The notes below the pieces were generated by a model. It was not told where the DNA came from, did not search any database, and saw only the letters and a list, made by a program, of their open reading frames with translations. A DNA stretch of 64,000 bases from Apiosordaria backusii (Eukaryota; Ascomycota; Sordariomycetes; Sordariales; Lasiosphaeriaceae): the NCBI GenBank assembly GCA_030549205.1, contig JAUKTV010000012.1:1054001-1118000 (forward strand). Reading direction: 5' to 3'. A program made the translations under genes and the position numbers. This document shows, piece after piece, positions 56,861 through 64,000 of the stretch (the stretch's first letter is position 1; each line of letters starts with the position of its first letter).

Positions 56861-57434
56861 TTATGTAGTCTATTAATTACATTTTAATATGTATTTGTTA
56901 ATGAGATTTCTTTATTTAGGGCAGTACAGGCTATTTCGATGCTACTTTAATGCATAAACCTTAAAGTCTTAAAATTACTGATTAAAATAGCATTTAGCTT
57001 TTTTACTTTTTAATAAATATAAAGAATAGTATTAAAATGCAATTGCATTTGCTTTAAGCTTAAATTTAAATAGTTTTTTTCTCTTTAATATAGATATTTT
57101 TGACTTAGTAATGTTAAAGTTTCCTGCACTAAAAGACTATTAGAAATTAGTAGCGCGCTAAGATGGAGAGACCTCGTTAACGACTACCGTTTTGATGCCT
57201 GTTAATCACTTGGTACCAGTTTTTTTGACCAATCAGCGCGCTCAATCAGCGATTGCCCCACCCCCCCCCCCCCACCCACAACCCGTCGCGCGTTTTCTGC
57301 AGGGATTAGCAGCTTTTCGCTTTTCCTCAAGCGCATCGTGAACAAGCAACCACCTCTTCCACCCGCTCACCTCTAGCCACCACTACCTTCTACTCCATAC
57401 TCTCTCCCATTCCTGAACCCACAAAACATTCGCC

Positions 57435-59050
57435 ATGGCGGGGCCCAAAGCGCCCATTGCAACCCTTAGCCAGCATGCCACCACTGCTGCCGGCCTGGTC
57501 CGCGGTGCCTTTGGCATGAAGTCGCAGGCCAAATCGGTCAAAGATGAATCCGAGGGCGACAGCGAGAGCGATAGTGACAGCGACTCCACCTCCGCTTCCA
57601 CCGATAACGAGGTCGAACACGACAATAACGACTGGGTCAACAAGCTGAAGTCGAAGAAGACCAAGGAGCCTGCTAAGCCTGCTACCAACGGCACCAAGAC
57701 CTCTCCCGAGACGAAGATCAAGATCTCCCCAGACACCAAGGCCAAGCAGGATCCCAAGGCCTTAGACTCGAGCTCCAGTGAGAGCGGATCTGACAGCGAG
57801 ACCGACAGCGACGACAGTGATGTCGAAATGGAGGATGCTCCGGTGAAGACTAAGACGGCCGCTCCTTCCGCTTCTGCTTCCGAGTCCGAGTCGAGCGAGT
57901 TGGATGAGTCGAGTGACGACGACGCTCCTGCCGCTGGCGCCAAAGTCAACGGTGCTAAGGTCAATGGCAAGGCCAAACCCGCGCCAGCTGCCAAGCCCTC
58001 GACATCCAAGGCCCCAGTTGTTTCAAAGAACAACGCAAAGAGCAAGGAGACTGTCAGCGAGTCCGAATCCGAGTCGGAGTCGGAGGCTGAGAATGCCATG
58101 GCTGTTAAAAACCCATCGTGAGTATCCGTCGCTTGCTTTGTGACCGAACCTTGCTAACATGTAACTAGCCCCCCTACTGAACTCATTGAGCAGCGCTTTG
58201 ATCTGCGAAAGGTCGACGACGATGTCGACGCTGCGACCGTTGCCAAGATCTTGAAGAATGCGAAGGCTGAGGGCAAGCAGCTTTGGTGCTTCACCACCCC
58301 CAAGTCGATCGGCATCGACCTCATCAAGAAGTACAAGATCTCTACCGACAAGCTCAACTCTGGCCAGCCACTCTTCACCCATGAGGGCGTGGACTATAGC
58401 GGCGAGCTCGAGCAGCTGAGCCATTCCGTTAAGATCCTCATCCCCGCCAAGGATGGCAAGAAATATGAGACTGGTGTGTTATGCCGTTTCCTTTCTTTTG
58501 GGCGTACCAATTTCTTTACTGACAGTTTCTAGCCGACCAACCCATTGGACATTTCCTTCACATCAAGCGCAAAACTCACTTTGGCCAGGACACCATTATG
58601 CCTGCCCCTCCGCCGCCGCCTAGGCCCCAGCCTAAGGGGTTGAAGGTTCGCTACACGCCGTTTGGTGCCACCAACAACGGCCCTACCCTTATGGGAGACG
58701 AGTCAGAGCACGGCGACATTGAGATGGCCGATGTCGCTCCCGCTCCCGCTGCCGCTGGCAAGGCGGCCGCTAAGAAGCGCAAGTTGGCCGGAGAGGAGGC
58801 AGCTGCCACCCCCAACAAGAAGGCAAAGAAGGCCCGTGTCGGTGCCACCAGCACCCCAGCAGTCAGTTCCTCCATTGTTAAGCCCATCAAGGAGACCCCT
58901 ATTCCTCCTCCCCCCATCCCCGGGCTCAACGTGGCTGCCACTCCCGTCGCCTCTTCTGTCAAACAGTCTGCGGGTAAGGACAAGGCTAAGAAGACAACAA
59001 GCAAGGTGACGCCGATTCCACCTTCTGTTCCCGCCGGAAAGAGCACCTAG
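57435..59050 (+). CDS. rpa34: RNA polymerase I subunit RPA34.5-like (501 aa to first stop, 3 exons)
   Basis: Exons are 57435-58117, 58169-58473 and 58533-59050. Introns (51 and 59 bp) have GTGAGT and GTGTGT donors, and the first has a GCTAAC branch. The N-terminal 220 residues are an acidic Ser/Asp/Glu-rich region. The conserved domain contains LRKVDDDVDAATVAKILKNA and QLWCFTTPKSIGIDLIKKYK, then IGHFLHIKRKTHFGQD and GLKVRYTPFGATN. This fits the RPA34.5 (A34.5/CAST) family, which forms a TFIIF-like heterodimer with A49 in Pol I. A nuclear localisation signal (KKRKL) and basic tail follow. The frame meets TAG at 59048-59050 and stays open beyond it, described separately. Confidence 0.8.
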
Positions 59051-59632
59051 GTGGGCTCTGCACCTCCGAGAGCCGTTGTCCAGGCTGGCAATTCCAATCC
59101 CGACGATTACCAGTCCATGTCGGACCGCAAGAAGCGCGAGGCTTCTTCGCCGCCCGTCTTGCCCCTTTTTACGAGTTTCAGCAGCAGCCCTGCTCCAAAG
59201 AGTGTGTCGCTCACCCCGGTGCGTGTCCCCGGCCGCGCGACCCCTTACCCCAAGGTTTTTGATGCGGCTCCCCACCACGTCGGTCGCAGCCGTAGCATGT
59301 CTATGCCTCCTCCTTCGTCACCCTTGAGAAACATGATCAAGCAAGAGTCTTCTGATGTTCCCTCTTCGCCGTTGAAGGGGATTCTCAAGAAATATGACAC
59401 TCCCCCGAAGGACAAGACGAACAAGGTTTCCTTTGGCAAGGACGAAATTCATCAAATTTCTCCTTCTCCGAAGTCTTCGCTGAAGAAAAAGGAGAAAAAG
59501 GAGAAGAAAGAGAAGAAGGAGAAGAAGAACAAGGCTGATGAAAAGAAGAAGAACAAGGCTGATGAAAAGAAGAAGAACAAGGCTGATGAAAAGAAGAAGA
59601 ACAAGAACGAGGTCGATTGGTATGATTTCTAA
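59051..59632 (+). other. In-frame 193-codon extension after the RPA34.5 stop
   Basis: Directly after the TAG, in the same frame, an open frame continues to a TAA at 59630-59632. It encodes a Pro/Ser-rich segment (SLTPVRVPGRATPYPKVFD, SRSMSMPPPSSPLRNMIKQE, VPSSPLKGILKKYDTPPKDK) and a Lys/Glu tail with three exact NKADEKKK repeats, ending EVDWYDF. Pol I A34.5 proteins characteristically end in Lys/Glu repeats, so this looks like the missing tail. Alternatives are a separate small gene starting at the ATG near 59115, or a 45-nt intron. Confidence 0.5.
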
Positions 59633-61748
59633 TGGGTGACCATGGCCTGCATGTTTGCGGAGTTGCACAGCATCTGCTTAGGTGACTGGCTCGGATTTTC
59701 TGCATATGCGAGCGTCAATGCTGACCACAAGGGGGCGTTTTCATTTCTTTTTCTTTTCGTTTTAACATCGGGCACCCAAAAACATTTTTTTATCATACTG
59801 GGGTATAAAGGGTTTGGCGGGTTGGTGGCATTGAGATACCTTTTTTCTTTCCATATGGGCCTGGATTTTTTGTCTTTCGATATGCGTACTTTTTTCCCTA
59901 CATTGCATGTAATGTGAGGGATGAATATAAATTTGCGGCTGGGAGGAAGAGAGACACTTGTGATTGTATGTAAGACTAGGCACGCAGATAAATGCACAAC
60001 AAATGGAAATAAACAAATCATATATACCTTTCCTTCTCCCCTCATGTCTGCTACGTGATACGAGTACATTTATCTGCATCTTTTTGAACAGGATCGAGAT
60101 TTGCTGGCGGCTGTGGCGTCCAGGTTTGGTGTCACCCACCATCGCTCCCAACATCCGAATTTGCTCAACCCACTCAGTCAACTCAACTCAACTCACTCAC
60201 CCCTTCACTCAATCTCACTCGTTTATCGTGACTTGGCGGCTGAAACGCCCCCGTAAAATCACCCAGACCTCGGCCCTGACCGTCACATTTTCCGAAGACT
60301 TGCATACCTACTTGAGATCTCAGACTTCGGGGTACAGCATGGGATCTTATGATATTTCACACACACAAAAATTCCCCTCCGGTCCCGTTCCCGATCCCTG
60401 CCTCCCACGCTTCAAACTCCCCCTTCCCATCACCCCCTCGTGGAGAAATTTCCTCTTCCTAGAATCTGACTGGTTGGAATGGTAGTGTAGTGTACAAGGT
60501 GAGCATTTAGCGGCGTTTTCCGTTCCGCAGTGCTTAAGCGATCTGAGGTCAGCCGCTGCCCCATCTCAGACCCATGGGAGCGGGTATGTAGAGTAGAGAC
60601 CTCGTAAGGCTGTGAGGCTGAAACTAAAACGCCGCCGACCCGATATTAAAACACCCCTTGTGGCCCCCCAAATGTGGTCTCTCTTCCGAGCAACTTTTTC
60701 CCGAAGGCGTCCCGAAAAGTCACATGTTCGAACGACATGTCTTGTTTTCTCTCCAACATGGTCCTTTTCCCTTCTTGTTGTCACCAGTTTTTGTTTCTTG
60801 TCACTGAAAGAGGATGTCGGTGTTGAACATGTGCAATTATTTGATTTGAGTTGTTTATTCTTCTTCTTCTTCTTCTTGTTTGACCTTATTCGTTAAATAT
60901 TTCCCCCTTCCTACTATGATACAAAACCACCGCCGCCCATCCTCATCACGGATATGGACCGTCGAACCTTCCTCCCAATGTCCGTCTTGACGATAACCTG
61001 AGCAGACACACCGGAACCCCCAGGCTGAGAGAATCCAAAGAACGAGGTATCAGCGCTCGCCAGTCAGTGCAGCCCTCTTCTTTCCTCCCCCATGACCATA
61101 CCTTCCCACTATGCAAAAATCCCCCTTCCATATCCCGATTATATGCAACCATCCCCTTCTCCTTCCAACCCTCCCTCCCAACAATAAAAAAAGCCATTAT
61201 CATTAAAAAAACATTTCATATATCCCAACCTCTACCCCCCAATCCCCGTCATTAAACAGGATATATCCCCCTCACTCTTCCCAACCCTTATTGAACCCCT
61301 CCCCCCCCCCGCCCACCCCTCTTTCCAAGTCTTGCATAAACAGAAACGACTGAATGCATCCCTCATCCTCTCTGACCCCAACTCCCCAAACCAAAAAGTC
61401 TGGTCTTCTTCTAATATGTATAAAAGCGAGCGAACGATAGGGGGTATATACCACAAGAACTCTTGCTTCGCAATGCCATGCCAATTCTCCCCAAATGTGT
61501 GTATGCAAAACAAAATGCCCGATGATGCCGAAAAAATGAATAACGACAGTGGTAGTAGTTATGAAAACAATCGAAAAGCCGGATCGAAGAAAAAACGGGA
61601 ATTAAACCGATTAATGATCCGAAAAAACAACCCACTCAAAAGCGCCCGCGAGTGGGTAGGAAAAGAAGAAGAGGAGAAAAAGGTTGTGTGTCATTTTAGG
61701 TGGTTCTCTCGCATTCAAACTGAATAAAGTTCTTCAGCAGCAGCAAGA
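59633..61748. other. Intergenic, convergent 3' flanks
   Basis: There is no conserved gene. A (TTC)n stretch lies at about 60868-60884 and pyrimidine/purine-rich sequence at 61280-61330. Many short frames overlap without domain features. Confidence 0.5.
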
Positions 61749-63270
61749 TCACCTCACATACACCTCCCTTTGCTCCTCCTCCCCGACACCCAGCCCCCTT
61801 GGACTCGTCGTCCTCACTTTACTCCACAGATCCCCATGGTGATCATCGCTCGGCGTCGTCGGGCTCAAAATATTCGGCGAGGAAGAGCTGCTGCCGCAGA
61901 GGGTATCCCCCCTGCTCATCGAGTCGAAACTGCTCGAGCTTCCCAGCGTCCACTCATCGCTCCCCCTCCGCTGGAGAAGTCCAAGCCCCATACCGCCGTA
62001 CTCCTCGTCGAGGGCAACCCTCGGGCGGTCGCCAAACTCAACATACTCATACTCCCATCGGGTAGTCTTGTCAAGCTGCGGTCTCGGCAACCACCTCGTG
62101 CGGGCAATGTAGTACGTAACCGCGGCAATAATCCCTCCTCCAACGAGATCAATCGCATAGTGATGGTTGAGGTACATGGTCGACCACGCAATCCAAATCA
62201 CATACCCCACAAAAAAGGCCCTAAACCTCGGGAAGCAATACTGCAAAAACAGCGCCTCCAGCACCGCATCGCCACCGTGCAAGCTGGGGAACGCGCCAAA
62301 CGGCACCGGAGCAGTCGTGAAGCTCGTGGTGTACATGTCCACCCCAAACAACTCATCAATCCTCTTCAGCCCCGCCGGGCTCCCCTCCATCCCGTAATGC
62401 GCCGGCTCCAACCCATGCAGACTCTCGTACCACGGAGGCGTGCAGGGGAACAGGATCTGAATCGTTACTCCGAGGATGCTCATATACCCAAACGCCCTCG
62501 CCCACACCGGGGTCGTCCCCGGCGCGGCAAAAAGAAAGAGCATCACACTCGTCACCAGCGGCAGCGCAAAGTGTCCGAGGCCGTAGGGGATCCACGCGAT
62601 GATATCCAACACGGTGTACGTGTGCGAAGACAAAATATTGCTCAGATTCGCGCCGTAGAGAACATTCTCGAGGGCGGGCAAGACTTTGACCCAGATGTGT
62701 GGGCGATATTCAGGGGCGATAAACCTGTGTGTGTTTCTCACATCTCATCAGCAAAACAATTTCCCCTTTTTTCCTTCTATTACTTATGTGTACTGACCTG
62801 CTCGCAAAAAAATAAAACAAGTACACCCAAATCGGCAAGCTCGGCAAGAAAAACTGCCTCGTCACCGGCATCAACAGCAGCACCGCCAGCGCTCCCATCA
62901 CGGCCGATTTCAAAAACGGCGCCGACGGCGTGATCAGCAGGCAAAACGCCAGGCAGGCAAACGTCACGGCGTGCTGCAGGTCCCAGACGGTCCACCTGCG
63001 GTTGCGGAGGTCTTTTAGGGGCTGGATGATTTCGAACGAGGTCTGGAGCTTGGTCACATCGTGAGTGACTTCGCCTTTTGATTTCACTCTCTGCAGGCGC
63101 AGTGACGGTTTCGCCTTTTTGAACTTGGCTGGGATGGGTTGGGAGGCGAGGTTGGCGGCTAGGTTGTATAATGGCAGCAGAGGGTTTGGTGAGGTCTGTT
63201 TTGCGATGCCGTGGGGTGGGGAGGATGGTGCCGAGACCGTTAACGGCAGGACGGGGGAGAAGTCTGGCAT
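61749..63270 (-). CDS. aur1: Inositol phosphorylceramide synthase Aur1 (482 aa, 2 exons)
   Basis: Exons are 63270-62798 and 62724-61749; the intron (73 bp) starts GTCAGT and ends CACAG. The N-terminus contains LQTSFEIIQPLKDLRNRRW and several membrane helices follow. The PAP2-type active site is present: FPSLHGGDAVLEALFLQYCF supplies the His, and NHHYAIDLVGGG supplies the second His and the Asp. Both belong on the Golgi lumenal side. Aur1 transfers inositol phosphate from PI to ceramide, giving inositol phosphorylceramide, and is the target of aureobasidin A. The C-terminal 100 residues are Ser/Gly-rich and variable. The start at 63270 fits the family (PDFSPVLPL). Confidence 0.95.
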
Positions 63271-64000
63271 GGTTGCTGCGTCTCTCTATTCTTTTTTATT
63301 GTTATGTGACTGATTGGAGAATTATGTCGTTATTGAGGATATGCCGCAATCGTTTACTATTGGGTCGTCCAAAAGGGATGGACGTAGGTGAGAGGTGAGG
63401 TGAGGTGAGGTGAGACAACTCCTAAGGATGAAGGAGGAGGGAGGGAAGAGGTAGGATGATGACTGGTGCTTTCGGCTATTGTCGCTGCATTTGCATATTT
63501 TCGTGCTTCTTTAACTCTTTCTTTTTTTTCTACCCTGAACGGTATTGTCGTTGCTTCGGGGTTCCTGCTCGTTGTTGACGTCGTCGGAGAAGGGGGGACC
63601 TTTTTTGTTCTCTGTTGATGTTGTTCTGGGGCTGCTTATTAATTTCTAGGAATTACTGAATTTGTCCTGGTCGTCCCGTTCGTCGGTTGTCGAGCAGAGC
63701 AAAAGAAGAAAAATGCAAGCCACGAGGGAAAGCAGCTCGACCCCACACCACGTTTTTCCTGCGGTTGTGTGTTACTGGGAAAGGATCAACACCGAGGGAG
63801 AATCGAGACAGGACGAGGAGAAGAGACGGGAAGGAAGTGAGGTTAAGTGTGTGACGGTTGTGACTACGGGGATAGAATAAGACGGTGCGGGCCTCCCTAG
63901 GTAAGGTATGACGGCGGTGGCCCTTGTTTTAAGAAGGCGGGTGGGCACTTGGAAATGCATGCAAAGCAAAGCTAGTGTGCGTATGTACATTGTACATACT
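63271..64000. other. aur1 promoter region, end of window
   Basis: The upstream region of aur1 (minus strand) includes GGTGA repeats at about 63390-63415. No gene is recognised. Confidence 0.5.

Larger units (their letters stand above)
55891..57434. other. AT-rich, repeat-containing island and RPA34.5 promoter
   Basis: The segment is strongly AT-rich (especially 56000-57130) with no open frames of note and much TA-rich sequence, as expected of RIP-mutated DNA. Base composition returns to normal at about 57150. A C run lies at 57259-57273, and the last 250 bases are the promoter and leader of the RPA34.5 gene. Confidence 0.6.

Noticed and set aside
59006..59050. 45-nt intron removing the RPA34.5 TAG
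   Set aside because: Phases match, but there is no branch site, the donor is weak (GTGACG), and the removed text reads as coding; mentioned only as an alternative.
1..64000. Search for CRISPR arrays, bacterial operons, riboswitches, insertion sequences and secondary-metabolite core genes
   Set aside because: None seen; the window is typical fungal nuclear DNA with housekeeping genes.

Overview
The window is nuclear DNA of a filamentous ascomycete, almost certainly a Sordariomycete and probably of the Sordariales. The evidence is short introns (about 50-130 bp) with GTRNGT donors and CTNAC-type branch points, a frequency (FRQ) clock gene, a DIM-2-type DNA methyltransferase, and a nuclear-encoded ATP synthase subunit 9. 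Neurospora crassa carries frq and dim-2 on the same linkage group, so this looks like a conserved syntenic block.

Layout. 1-11.3 kb: a small conserved protein of unknown function (+), kinetochore Mis14/Nsl1 (+), sec14 (-), prefoldin subunit 3 (-) and frq (-). 11.3-16.1 kb: a 4.9 kb region with no recognisable gene, upstream of frq, which fits its long leader and promoter. 16.1-23.8 kb: rrp6 (-) divergent from mdm35 (+), then a two-helix small membrane protein and gpi1, only 25 bp apart on the same strand. 25-30 kb: tubulin cofactor C (+), med9 (-) and phosphoglycerate mutase (+). 30-38 kb: mostly non-coding, with atp9 (-), a gene remnant and a Sas2-like MYST acetyltransferase (-). 38-49.2 kb: a predicted mitochondrial protein (+), a dim-2-like methyltransferase (+) and a secreted Thr-rich protein with a CBM19-like module (+). 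49.2-57.4 kb: a repeat-rich stretch with microsatellites, 198-bp tandem repeats, gene-like fragments and an AT-rich island of inverted repeats that looks RIP-mutated; grc3 (-) lies inside it. 57.4-64 kb: RNA polymerase I subunit RPA34.5 (+) and aur1 (-).

How the genes fit together. Most are single-copy housekeeping genes. rrp6, grc3 and rpa34.5 serve rRNA synthesis and processing. gpi1, aur1, sec14 and mdm35 serve membrane lipids and lipid transfer. frq is the clock. The methyltransferase is the type of enzyme that methylates RIP products, and an island with that appearance lies about 9.5 kb from it.

Three conserved genes (frq, med9, grc3) change reading frame at or near G/C-rich homopolymer tracts. 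This most likely reflects homopolymer miscalls in the assembly, but it needs checking. Other notable points are an in-frame TAG followed by 193 open codons after RPA34.5, a 462-nt in-frame candidate intron in rrp6 that contains a 24-bp minisatellite, and the tight pairing of the small membrane protein with gpi1. All intron positions were read by eye from splice signals and protein family fit.
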